From the NCBI GenBank assembly GCA_034509425.1, contig JAVTVJ010001160.1, positions 124,001-188,000 on the forward strand: a stretch of DNA of 64,000 nucleotides, given 5' to 3'. The DNA is from Eopsaltria australis. Its lineage: Eukaryota > Chordata > Aves > Passeriformes > Petroicidae. Positions 24,839-36,561 of this stretch are shown here, piece after piece; within the stretch, counting starts at the first letter, position 1, and each line of letters opens with the position of its first letter. The position numbers and the translations under genes are program-made. Under the pieces are notes generated by a model, which had not been told where the DNA came from, did no database searches, and was given only the letters and a program-made list of their open reading frames with translations.

Positions 24839-25400
24839 GACAGAATCAGAGCATGGTTGAGGTTGGAAGGGAACTCTGGAGGTTATCTGGTTCAACTCCC
24901 CCTTTTCAAACAGAATCCCATAGAATGAGGTGCCCAGGATCATGTCCAAACAACTTCTGAATATCTTCAAGGACTGAGACCCTATAACTTTCCTGGACAA
25001 CCTGTACCAGGGCTCAGCTTCCTGCAAAGTGGAAAAAAAAAAAGTTTTCTTATGTTCAAACAGAACCTCAGTTTCAGTTTTTCCCCATTATCTCTTCTGT
25101 CACTGGACATGACCAAGCCTGGCTTAGACTTCTTTATAGCCTCCCTTCAGATATTTGTACATATTGAGATCCTCTGTAAGCCTTCATTTGTCTAGGCTAA
25201 GCTGTCCCAGCTCTCTCTGCCTTTCCTCATAGAGGAGATGCTCCAGTTTCTTAACAATTTCAGTGTCTCTCTCTAGTAGCTCCATCTCCACCTTGTGCTG
25301 GGGAGCCCAGAACTGAACAGAGCATTTCAGGTGTGGACCCACCAGCAATGAACAGAAGGGAAGCCACCTCCCTTGACCTGCTGTCAGCACTCCTCGATTA
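24839..25400 (-). mobile_element. CR1 LINE, truncated 3' end, antisense
   Basis: Read on the minus strand, this gives the familiar end of the CR1 reverse-transcriptase-encoding unit and 3' UTR: a GCTCCCCAGCACAAG-like segment, a CTCTATGAGGAAAGGCAGAGAG-type stretch with substitutions, and finally the CCCTTCCAACCTCAACCATG tail. It is 5'-truncated as usual for CR1 and clearly aged, with an internal A-run near 25030. No intact ORF remains. Confidence 0.88.
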
Positions 25401-27055
25401 CAGAGAACTCTGTTTTAATAGCACCAGGTCCACACAATAGTCATGTCAGTAAGTGATAAATCCAAAGGAAATGCCATATCACACCAAGAGGATAATAGGC
25501 TGTTTTCAAGATTGCTGATGTAAAGCCAATTTCAGTAATCAGAACTATAAATATCAGTGACTTTTCTGAGAACTTTTCTTATTCCCAGAAATTTCTGAGC
25601 TGTGCATTAATCACTGTGTGTACCTTTGTGGTTGCACTGTCATTGCAGAATCATCCTATGTTGAAGTAAATTGCATTGACTGGAAATATCCTGAAGATAT
25701 TGTTTGAGTAAAGGATTCTGAAACCCTCTCTAAGTAAATCTGAATATTTAGTCTTCTTGTTCCAAATAAACCTGGGAATTTTCAACTGGATTGCTTCTGA
25801 AAATGAAAATATTAAATTGTTTTGAGATATGTGTTTCATATGTATATTCCCTTACTGACTTCCTTCTGCTCTCTGTTACACTGTTAGTATAAGTGGTGCG
25901 CAGGATGTGGATGTCATTGGGCGTGCTCTACTTTATACCTCCATGTACTGAGCATTAATAGGACATATGTACACTTACATTGTGCTCACATCCTATCTCA
26001 GGATCTCTGACTATTCTAAATATCCTGTCATTGCATTGCTGTAACTCTGAGGCATTCTGACACAACTAATTAATAATGAATTACTATTTTATTTCAGAAT
26101 TGGGTTTTGTGTGTGTGTATCTTTAAGGTCTTTCTACCATAGTAAGTATGGCTTGGATAAAGTATGGAAAAACATATTAAAACAGTAAAGCCTTTAATAT
26201 TTGCCACAAATAAATTTCAAAATCTAATTTACTATCAAAAAAGGAGGTAAGTCAGATGTTCAGTGAGATCTAGTAGTGCTCTAGCTAATGCTAATGCTGT
26301 TGGATGAAAAGTTATTCTGTTACTGATTTTTCAGTAACAGCAGTATAAAATACTAAGAAAAGTAGCTTGTTAAGAGAGGTAGTGTGTTTTTCAATACTGT
26401 AAATGTTATTTGAGCAAAAGTCTGCTCACAAAGACTTTTGTGTCAAAAAATTCTGCAAAATCAAGTTCACAGACATCTAAGGTAGAATTTAAATGACATA
26501 AGCATAGGCATCTAAAGCTGTTGGGCGTGCCTTAGGGTATCCAAGGCATCTGTACAGGGCAGATGTCAGGCAGATCAATGTGAACATCAACTGGACCATC
26601 AGCCGGAGACCAGGACATCCTAGGGCATCTCTCACTGTATAACTGAATTGACCTTCTAGGATGTGATCCAGTTTGACATTAAAACATCTCATTGTAGATG
26701 TCCACATGTAAACTGTTTGACTCTGTTGAAGAGATGTGTTCCACTGATGGTGTTGTCTAGATTTTCACTGCCTATAATAGGAATCTAGAAATTTTACACA
26801 AACACAGACTTGTTAACAGGGAGCTGTATTGCATTCCTACCATATTTTCTTATATACTTATTTTTATAGTAGAACTGACAGCATTTTTGTTTTTGTCTTG
26901 AATAATAATAAAAAATGCTAGTATTTATTTGTGCCCATTCAGTGTTTTTGATGTGTAGGTAAAGTAGAGAGGAAAAAAGAAATACTTATTTTCCAAGTGT
27001 ATTCTTTACAGAAAGATTAATTGGTATTTTAAATGTCTCAATATTTCTTTTCTAG

Positions 27056-27131
27056 ACAGAAAAAGGTAGTGCCCTACATGAAGCAGCCCTATTTGGAAAG
27101 GTGGAGGTAGTACGCATTTTGCTTGAAACAG
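27056..27131 (+). CDS. ANKS1B: ANKS1B exon, ankyrin repeat (76 nt)
   Basis: Acceptor TTCTTTTCTAG ends at 27055 and donor GTAAAT starts at 27132. It starts in phase 0 and encodes 25 codons plus one base. The repeat TEKGSALHEAALFGKVEVVR is followed by ILLET. The spare G joins GA at 29286 to give Gly, leading into IDTNIKD. It is the sixth ankyrin-type unit in the window and carries the usual LHEAALFGK consensus. Confidence 0.95.
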
Positions 27132-29285
27132 GTAAATCTGATTTACAGGAAACACTGAACAAATACCCTTAATTTTCCTAATCTGGTGTATGCCTCATTA
27201 AGTTTTGGTTATACAAATTACTTTTATCTTTATCAGCCTTTGCAAATCTAATCACATGTACTTCTCATTAAAAGTGTTCTTTTAGACTAAGAAATTGCTA
27301 TACACAGAGAACAAAGGTGACGTTCAGACTCAGAAATTCCTTATATGACTCAGTGTATGCCACTGTATTCTAAGAATAAATGCATTATGAGAACAAAATG
27401 GCTACATAAAATTTTGTTATTCACTCTGAAAGGCAGCCAAGAATATTCTTTGATGTAGAGACCAGAAGATTCATGTTCACATTTGTTTCCTTCAGTTAGC
27501 TATTCCTAGCAAACATGCCATTCTGCTTGCTTCTTCATTTCCTGGATAAACTGAGTGCCTGTGAAGAAAGGGGAAGGCACTGTGTCTCTGACAATTGCAT
27601 TTGTCCTGAAAGAGAAGAAGAACGGGGATATAAAGTCCAAACAACCCATCTACTACATAATAAGTTTCAGAATTGCTGTAGGTAAATTACTCATCTAGAC
27701 AACTGTCTTCTCAGATAAATGGTAAGACCAATGAGAATGAAAATACTTAGAAATAATTTCTTTCAGATTCATGAACTTCCATTACACTGAGGAATATCAT
27801 TGGTCTTTATTATCAGTTCTTGTGGGGTTACTTATATATTGCAAAAGAAGGTATATCCTAATCACAGCTCTTCATCTGAATCTCCACTGGTGTATCCCTG
27901 ATCTCAGACCTGTTTTCAGAAGAAAAAGGTCCTTCCAAGTTGCTTTTCTGCTTAGATTAAAAAGAAGGAGGCTGAAAGGGATCTTCACCTGCCCTCAAAA
28001 AGGCAGAGCCTTTTTATTTCCTAAAAAAGGAAGGACTGGAGAACATCACACAAACATAGGAAGCCCTTTAGATCACAAAAAAAGCCCACCTTTTTCAGAT
28101 TAATATGTGTTACAGCCTCTACCAGCATACAATTGTCAAGACAGTGGAGTAGAATCTACACTCTGAACTCACTCAACTCTAAATGTTCTGCACTTCTGCA
28201 ACACTCCCCACCTGCTGCCTTTTGTACCTAACAATCCCCTTTTTCTAGTTCTGCTTCAGAAAGACTCAGAAGATGTTATAAGTAGCTACTACAAAGGAAA
28301 GATGTGAGTTGGCGTGTCTGGCCTCTGAAAGTCCGTTGCCTCTGCTTAATAGCCCAGCAATATTTTGGATTTGTTTTCATTGAGAAAATTTTGTGTTTCT
28401 TACAAAAAAAAATTAGGAAACTGTCCACTGGGTTAGGAAATTACTGTAATTACAGCCTTTTCTGGTGAATGCTTTCAGAATGTCCTTATAAATCCTGCTT
28501 CCTCCGATTTTCTCTTTTTGGTGTCCTGAGAAGAATTTCACTTTGTTTGCTAGGATATTTCCTACCTTTACTTTTTATGAAAGCATATCTAAACTGAAAA
28601 ACAACTTGAGCATTCTACTATAAGGCAAAATTTCCAAGGAAGCTCCTACAAGGCAAAGGTAGAGAGTCATGCAGTACCACATACAGCAGGTTCTGATCCA
28701 GGGCAAGCCTCAAACTTAATTCACAGTTTGATCAAAACCATTACTTTGTTAGCAGTATGGACAGTCTGTGAAGAAATCCTGTGGTTGTTCATAGTGCCTG
28801 TACACTACACATGGGCATTTCAGTCTCTTCAGGGCATGAATTTTGAAAATGTTGCCATGAAGTACAACTTTATTAACATAACAATAAAAATTTTTTCAGT
28901 CTTGCCCCCGAAACACATACTGATACTATGCACTAGAAACTCCCCGATGAATTAAAGCAGTTTGGAGAGAAATGTAGGAAAAACATTCAGAGAATTTCTC
29001 GATTTTAAAAAATATCCTTTTCAGGATGGCTGTTCATTAGGAACAATCTGTTAAATAATACCAAATTTGATTACTTTATGTCCCCATGATATACAGAAAC
29101 ATAAAAACCATCCATGTCAGCATATGAATTTTAGGCTACTCAAGCTTTAAACAGAAATGTATTCTGTACTGCAGTTGTAAAACCACTTGCTTTCAATTTT
29201 TCAGATAGTTCAGTCTGATATACCACATTTATAATCTGAAGTATTTAGGGTTAAATATTCCACCACAGATCCATTTCTTTTTCAG
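27132..29285 (+). other. ANKS1B: ANKS1B intron, 2.2 kb, no recognised element
   Basis: Bounded by a GTAAAT donor and a CTTTTTCAG acceptor (29285). Open frames at 27771-28103 and 28728-28955 show no domain, start in ordinary AT-rich intron and lack any splice or promoter context. No repeat element is recognised. Confidence 0.75.
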
Positions 29286-29387
29286 GAATTGATACCAACA
29301 TAAAGGACAGTTTGGGTAGAACAGTTTTGGATATACTTAAAGAGCATCCATCTCAGCAGTCTCTCCAAATTGCAGCTCTACTTCAAG
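29286..29387 (+). CDS. ANKS1B: ANKS1B exon, end of the ankyrin block (102 nt, symmetric 1-1)
   Basis: Acceptor CTTTTTCAG ends at 29285 and donor GTAAGC starts at 29388. It encodes the last repeat and capping helix: IDTNIKDSLGRTVLDILKEH, then PSQQSLQIAALLQ. It enters and leaves with one base of a split codon, so it is in-frame skippable. The final Gln plus G joins AA at 39758 to make Glu. Confidence 0.95.
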
Positions 29388-30423
29388 GTAAGCCATATTC
29401 AATTATACATTTGTTGGAGACAATAGAGAAATATTATTGTATAAAGTAATTTCTACTCTTTAAATGTTTCATTATACAAAGGAGCAGTCTTTTGATTTAA
29501 AAAGACTAGTTGAACAAAAATAAGTTGTTCAATATCTGAATTTCAGAGTAAACCCTTTCTCTTTTGCAGGTCATTGACATTAGCATGGTGTGTCAGTTAT
29601 ACTTAGTCTTTTTACATTCTTTATTACACCATAACATACTGCAATATTTCAATAGCAGTTCCATTAAATTGTCATGATAACCTACAATTGAAATGCTTGA
29701 TTTGTTCATAAATAGCAACTAAATGACTGAAAGATGATGACAATTTTTCAAACCATTTCATTATATTTTTCTCATTTTCCTTAAATTAAAAAAATAATAA
29801 ACCAGGCAGTATTTCTTGTTATTATAGGAGAAATAATCAAATTTTTCGTACATACATTTGTTCTCATTCTCCATCTTACTTTCATGGTGTAAGGTTGATG
29901 GAAGTTCATTGTTTACTTCAATCTTTTACTCTAGAAGATGGCAGGAAAGTGATGAAACATGAACTAGAACATAACTCAGTGTTAAACATAATTTCATTTC
30001 CTCTATGGAATTTGTTCCCTGCATTTTCAGATTAGCCTTTCATTAAGTGCATTTGACAGAGGAGGTCACTGCAGGTATCAGTGCTGCATCGTCGTCTGTA
30101 TTGATTATTCCCACCATTAAATAAGCCATTTTAATCAGTTCAGTGTTAGTTCTACATATGAACTAGCTCATGCTTCAGGCTCCCTCATGACTGTATTTTA
30201 TAAGAACATTTCCTAGAGAAAATGAGGTCATGTGGCCATACTGTGTCATTTCTTTTCTGGATAACTTCCAAACTTGTTGACCAGCTTCCGTAAAGTTTTC
30301 CAGTAAGATGATGGACTGAAGATACAAAGCTCCTATAATTATAATGAAAATTTTGCAGGCTGTATGAGAGGTATTCCTGTAAGGAGCAGATTCACGTTAT
30401 AGCTGAACCAGTTAGCAGCTTGC

Positions 30424-30512
30424 CTTGAGGTCTCCCTCTCCCTTCTTCCTATTTTCCTTTGCCTTTTCCCTCACTTCCCCCCTTCCTCCTCCCCTACTTT
30501 CACCTACACATA
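30424..30512. repeat. Pyrimidine-rich low-complexity tract
   Basis: A CT-rich stretch of CTTCC, CCTTTT and CCCCTCC words without a regular unit. It is intronic and too far from an acceptor to be a splicing tract. Confidence 0.7.
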
Positions 30513-33500
30513 TTCCCTTGCATATTCCCCATTTACACGCGACTTCAAAGTGACTTGATTCAGTTCATGAACCGGTAGAATACAAAATATATATTTATTA
30601 TAGATATAAAATAATGAGAAATAATATTTAAAATCTATAAGTATACTTTCTGTAGTTTTAATTAGCTTGCCTCCTGTGTGATTCAGGTCTCAGAGTTACC
30701 TCTGTTCCAGGTAACTGACAGAAATGTGCGTTGAAAAGTGAGGAGGAAGATATGTGTGGGGGACACAGGGCTTCCCCTGCCAGCAGAAGGGAGTTCCTAA
30801 TTTGAATCAGACTCAAACTTCGGTCTTTAAGTCCTCATAGAGCTGCAGCATGAGCATATTACCATGTAGAGGAAAAGAAGGTTAATGTCCTACTGGAACT
30901 TCTTCAGTGGCAGGAGAAGGGTCAGACAGAGCTCCCACTTTCTTAGACATCCAAATCAATCATCCTTCAGGTACTAATCTAAGATTCATCATAAAATCCC
31001 ATCACCAACTAAACTGATTTTAATTTTAGGATCTCTTTATTGTTCCATTTTCTCCTTAGTGTGATAACCTCACAGTCTCAACCCCACTGATGAACATTTT
31101 TTTCAAAGTACCCTTGCTTTATGAAAAGTAAAGCACCCAACCCCCTCTCATGGGTTTCTCATGTTGATGGATCAGTACCTGCCCTCAGTCTTCACCACAC
31201 ACAGAGAGAAAAAGAAATATATTAATTTCAAGCCTTTTTGTTGGTTTGACATGCAGTTTTTTTCAAAAGTGTGCCTTGAAGTATAAAAATGACTGCTTAG
31301 TAGTTTCAGCTCTTAATAGTATGATGAAACTGTCTTGTAATGAGCAGCTGTTTATTTTTGCTCTCTGCCTGTAACCAGAAGTTATGTGCAAGGGTGAAAA
31401 ATGGTTACAAAGATGCCATTCTGACTTTTAAGACAACCTGAGGAGCTCCTTGAGAACTCAGTTGTGGAACTTACATAGATTCTTTTTCATCAGCAAGATG
31501 TTCACTGAATCTTTATCCATCAAAGTTTGAACTATGAGCTGAAGTTGAAAAATTCAGGAGTGGCAGGATTCAGTACTAGCAGTACTGATGATACAGTTGA
31601 CCTACCCTCCTCTGAAAAGATAGCTGAGTATACTCTTCACTAAAGTGTGGGTATTTATCCTATTATAGCTGAAAAATCAGTGAAGCACTGGAATTTTTGG
31701 AATCCTGAATGTACTATAATTGAGTTCAACTTCAGTTCATAATGAATTCCATGCAAAGAAAGGGCAATTACCAAGAGAGATTTAGTGGCTTCCAAATACA
31801 TTCCCGTTAAGGCTGCTGATTTCAGATGGTTGTCTAGAGCAGCGTACACGTCTCTTTCATGTAGACTTATAGGAAATAGAAATTAAATTAATGGTGTCAG
31901 ACAATTACTGGCCAGATTTTTAAAATTTCTTGCTAATTTTGTGCTTTATGCAGACACAGTGGCATTAATTTGTTCTTTCACCTTGTTGCAAGGATAGACT
32001 AAGATTTTATCACCAAGAATTCTCATTAATTTTTACTGGTTTCCCCTTGCACTGAGTGTCACTTTACAGTTTATAGTATTAACATAGCATAATATTTGTC
32101 CCTGCCACAAAACATTAGCTTTCAAAATATAAAACAAAGGCTGAAAGATGCATATGAACAGGCAATATGAAAGGAAATAATATGACTGGTATTACTGGTG
32201 GGCCTGATATGCAGAGGGATAACAGAGTTGTAAGAAATGTTTAGAAAGAAAATGAGTTGGCTTTGGGGATATTTATGAGAAACTTCTTTGAAGGAGATAA
32301 AAGTAATTTATGTGTTTAGAAGCAGTTCATGGAGGCAGTAACACTAAATCCATTGAGCTGATGCTAAACCAAACAGGGCTGGTACCTGTGAATAAATACC
32401 CTCCCAGAATTTAGGAATTGTGGATAGAAATTGTTCTGCCTCTTTTAAAGAATATTTAGAAAACTACTTTTTTCAAATTTTAGGTTTAAAGAAACAAGGC
32501 CTTTTGCCCATGAGATTTTAGAAGTGATCCTAGCATTCTTGTGATCCTTATTTTACATCTTTGCTTACTATCCTGAGAAAAGAGCAATGGAAGTCTGCAA
32601 AAATATTTTTTTTTTGTCTTTGCAAAGTCTGCCATCTTTTTTGAGATGTTGGCACATTATCTGATAGAAGGAAAATAAATTAAAAGATCACTTTAAGGAG
32701 CAACATGAAAAAGGCTGAGTAAGCTATACAACACCTAAATGTTTTTTTACTGCCTGTTAATTATAGTTGGAATTAATAGAAATGACAGTTCAGGTTTTAC
32801 TTCTACGTCTTCTGTATATATCACATAATTTTCTGTGACTTCATCAGGTCTGAGTAGCATTGAACTCACTTAAAAATACTTATTAGGGTTTAGATTCTTA
32901 ATGTAGTAAGGAAGAAATAGCTATATGTACACTATGTACTGAAAGAGGGGATAATTCAGATACTGTGCCAAGCAAGGCCAGGCTACTGCATGCATTTCAT
33001 GGGTGCAGTGAAACAACAGCAGTCAGTGCTGAAGCAGTTAACAGTATTGGCACTTAGGGCTTTTATAATTAGGCATTGGAGATAAAAGGGATGTTGCCAA
33101 GGCTGGTAGGCCTAAAATTAAACCAACCAGCTGTGTTTTAGTCTCAGCACATGTGAATGTGACGCAGGTGTGAGCTGCACCGTCTTTCAACTCTTTCTCC
33201 ACAGCCCACTATGCTCTCTACTAGAATCTTGCTCTTTTACTATTTCTGGAAGCAGAATTCTCATTATTATGAAACAAAGGAGATAGTAGATAAATAGATG
33301 AAAAATGGCACGAGCCCCGCACAGTAAACGCTGCTGCATAGACAGTAGGGAGGGAGATGCAGTAGAAAACTGTTTCCTCTCTTCTGCTGAAGCTGCTTAG
33401 GAACCTAACATTGTTTGTACCTCTTACCAAATTATTCATAAATGGAAGATGCATAAGCACCTGCAGAACCAGAACTCCTTACTATCCCTCTCTGCTAAAA

Positions 33501-34406
33501 TAGCTTTGGTGTCATTAGCACTGCCTTTTTTAAAAATTTTTTAAAATGTATTCTCACTCTCTCTTTCTCTCCTGCTCTTTCTGTGGACAAGTAGATCTTC
33601 CATTCCCTTGAGTGCAGGAGGCCAGCCTCACTGGAAGAACGGAATAGGTTTTCAGTCAAGGATTTAATTACAGCTGTGCGGGATGAAAATAACTGAGATC
33701 TCAATCCCCCTTCATTGTTTTGGGTTTTTTTGTTTTGTTTTGTTTTTCTGTGGACTTCTCAGCTTCTTCTGTAGGCACTTGTGCAAAGGCTGTAGAGTAT
33801 TGACTGTGTTCATTAATTACTTTAACTGCTGTTGTTGAGACTGAAAGTTTAGCTGCACCCTTACCTATCTCACAATCATAGGAGTACTTCAGTGCTTGTT
33901 TCTGTTATCTTCCCAGAACACATGCACAAAAACATCTATTGATTTCAGCTTTCTCTAGGATTAAGTTAAACTTGAATCATTTAGAAATTGTCCTCTGAAA
34001 TTTAGGAGACTGAAGTGAGCCAGCCTCCATCTCAGCTCGTCTGTCACCTTAGCACACCTGACAATGGTAGTTAGCAGGCAGTTTCCTGCTACTGCAGCTG
34101 ATGGAAAGAGAAGAGGAATTGGGTCATGAAGCCTCAGGTGGGCCCCTTCCCAAGGGAGCAAGTGAGCTGTTTTGGGAGGAGCTTTTTTGAGAGTTTCCAG
34201 GCTGGGGCAGGACTCAAAGGAGATGCAGAATCCTCAGACAGATTCTGGAAGAGTTTTAGGGAGGGCAGAGGGTTTTCTGAAGACTGCTGCTCTTCAGGAA
34301 GATCTGGAGTGAAGGAGGTGTAAGCACCCCCCTGAAGGGATATTGGCTATGGAGGGGAGTAGTTTCTATATGAATTTAATTTCTCTGATCTAGTTACTTG
34401 GAGAGT

Positions 34407-35025
34407 TGTTGCTGATGGCGTGGGCTGGACAGCTGACCACCAGGGTTTCGGTGAGCAGCCCGGCGGCAGTTACTGTGGGTGTCCCTTTCCAAGTTCACAG
34501 CAGTTAGGATCGGAACCCTTGGCCGCAGGCTGCACCTCCTGTATAGGCAGCCACGCTGTGTCCACTGAGCCGGAGTTGTTGCAAAGGGAGTGTTCCTTCG
34601 CCCGGAGCAAGCAGGCACACAGTAACACAGAGGTCAGCAGCCTGAGCTCAGGGGCGAAGGACCCCGGTGCTCGTCAGGGCATCAGACTTTATTCCGAGGG
34701 TAACAACCAATCACGAAGGGGCACTGGGGAGGAACCAGGGAGGGACAAAGGGACAGGAGCCAACCGGGAAGGAGGAGGGGAGGAGAGGGAGATTCAAACA
34801 ATACAATCATGACCTGAGTGACAGGGGTCTTCCCAGAATTGGGGAGATAGGCAGGAGAGTGACAGGTAGCAGGGCAAATGATGAGAGAGCGACCAGCCCC
34901 CTTAGAACTCGACCCCTCTCTGGGGCAATCTATTCTGGACTCCACCCCAGGGGGGGTCCTAGTCCTTGGGTCTCCACAATTTTCTCAGGGGGGAAAGGGT
35001 TTTATGGGTTTGGACCACTGCCACA
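34407..35025 (-). mobile_element. Solo LTR, ERVK-like, with 6-bp target duplication
   Basis: On the + strand it begins TGTTGCTGATGG and ends CACTGCCACA, with a perfect 6-bp TSD GAGAGT at 34401-34406 and 35026-35031. On the minus strand, AATAAAG (complement of 34688-34693) gives the poly(A) signal and so the orientation. It is GC-rich (unlike the surrounding intron), which explains several overlapping open frames of 65-137 codons that have no recognised domain. Six-bp duplications are typical of avian ERVK/alpharetrovirus-like (class II) integrases. No internal genes are present. Confidence 0.88.
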
Positions 35026-35367
35026 GAGAGTCTTCTGTTTGAAAGGTGAGTGTTCAGATTTTTATTCTGATCAAATTTAGCCTTTTTGGTTTTTTTAGAA
35101 TTTTAAAGAACCTTTTGGTCTCCTGTCCTGGGTTAGTCAGGAGGGGTCAAAATCTAGGAAGTGACCTATGCTGCAGGAAGTGATACAACTTCCTTCCTGA
35201 GAGAGAGAGCCAATAACCAGGTAGTTTTAAGGATTGATATGTAGGGAAACCAATTAAAAGTTGATCTGCCTTCGAGGCAAAAAACTTGTAAGCAAAGAAC
35301 CTCTGACCCTCTTCCTCTTTTGGCCTGCTGCTGTGTAGAGAGGAGCATATCCCTGCCTCTCTCCCAG

Positions 35368-36361
35368 GTAAGGCCCCCCCTCCTTCCAAAGGAGGGAGGG
35401 GGGGGTGGGGAAGGGAGGTTTAGAGTGGCCGAGCAGCTGCAGCTGGGTATGGGGGAGGAACCGGCCAGAGTTTTTGGGAGATACAGTTCAGCTGACATGT
35501 CAGCTACACTAGACAGGGCCAGGCCCCTGCTCTGGGCCAAGCAAGGACCCGGCCAGGCCCTGCCCTGTCACCCTGGGCCCAAATGGCCCTACTAGGCTGA
35601 GCCAGCTTCACAGAGCCAGGCCACAGAGACTCTGAGAGCTTCTGCCATCCAGCTTGGACCTTTTCAAACTGCCTGGCAGAGACCACGTGATCGTCACAAT
35701 GCTGGAGAGAGAGAGAGAGAGAGAGAGATTAACTCTATCCATGCCTGGACTAAACTTGCAGACACCCATCCTTCCTTGCACAGAGAGAGGAATGAGTGAG
35801 GACATCTACATAAATGCAGCCTAGAGACTTTACAGTCAGTGAGGAAAGCAGAACCGATGCCTAGAGGGAGGTGCATGAGAAGTGCTTCAAGAGTGAAGCT
35901 GAAAATTCTTTTGGAGAACCATGGTTGGGGACTGAGCTAATAAATTCCCTGTAATATATGAAGATGTAGTCCAAAAGGGGGATGTGAGGTTCTAATTGCA
36001 GCCAGTGAACTGAAACACCAGGGTAAAGACAAGTAGGTGTTGAAGTAAGTACAGCCTGATTAGAAACTGGAACCAAGAGAGAGGAGAGGCTGTGACCCAG
36101 AGTCCTGATCCCAGGGGGAATGCCAGAGAACTTGTGTTGTCAGGAGAACCTGTGTTGCTCAGCACATAAGAAGGGATTTTCTTTGTTGCTGCAATTGAAC
36201 TGTTCATCCTTCAAAGGGTACCCCATGGAGTGTCATGACTCACCCTAGTGGCTGTGGGAAGGCTACTGGTGTGGGAGGGATCCACCATTAAGCTGATCTT
36301 TCTTCCGGGTGGTGGCTGGTGGTGACGCTGAAGACCCATAAAAACTGTATTTTTCTTACAG
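35368..36361 (+). other. Putative intron inside family 2 LTR copy B
   Basis: A CAG|GTAAGG donor and a pyrimidine-rich TTTTTCTTACAG acceptor bracket 994 bp. The same pair is found at matching places in copies A, C and D. This is predicted from motifs only and no transcript is known to me. Confidence 0.4.
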
Positions 36362-36555
36362 AAAATCCATGGTGTAAACAAAAGAGACTTCTCTCCCTAA
36401 ATGAACTGAAACGAGAGCTATTTCTGAGGTGGTAAACTGAGTGGCGGTCGAAGTGTTGTCTTTTGTGTGTTGTCAGGGAGAAAGAAATGGAGAGGGGTGG
36501 TCTGAGGAGTTTGTTCTGGTTTTTCTTGGTTTTTTTTCTTTGTCTTAGGTATATT

Positions 36556-36561
36556 AATAAA
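36556..36561 (+). terminator. Poly(A) signal of LTR copy B, sense to ANKS1B
   Basis: AATAAA followed within about 15 bp by T-rich sequence, in the same direction as ANKS1B. It could in principle end the host pre-mRNA early. Confidence 0.55.

Larger units (their letters stand above)
18549..27055 (+). other. ANKS1B: ANKS1B intron, 8.5 kb, with microsatellite, LTR, SINE and CR1
   Basis: Starts at a GTTAGT donor and ends at a TTTCTTTTCTAG acceptor (27055). It contains the (TTCC)n tract 18561-18771, the family 1 LTR 19532-20426, a tRNA-derived SINE 20589-20722 and an antisense CR1 tail about 24839-25400. I see nothing identifiable in 20723-24838 or 25401-27055, apart from a possible but unsupported old repeat around 26490-26710. 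Confidence 0.85.

Noticed and set aside
26490..26710. Possible ancient interspersed repeat
   Set aside because: It has a faint repeat-like feel (ATCTAAAG and GATGTC words) but no family could be named and no boundaries or duplications were found.
34080..34330. GC-richer segment as an internal retroviral remnant of the adjacent LTR
   Set aside because: The LTR at 34407-35025 has a perfect 6-bp duplication on both sides, so this segment predates it, and no retroviral motif could be read.
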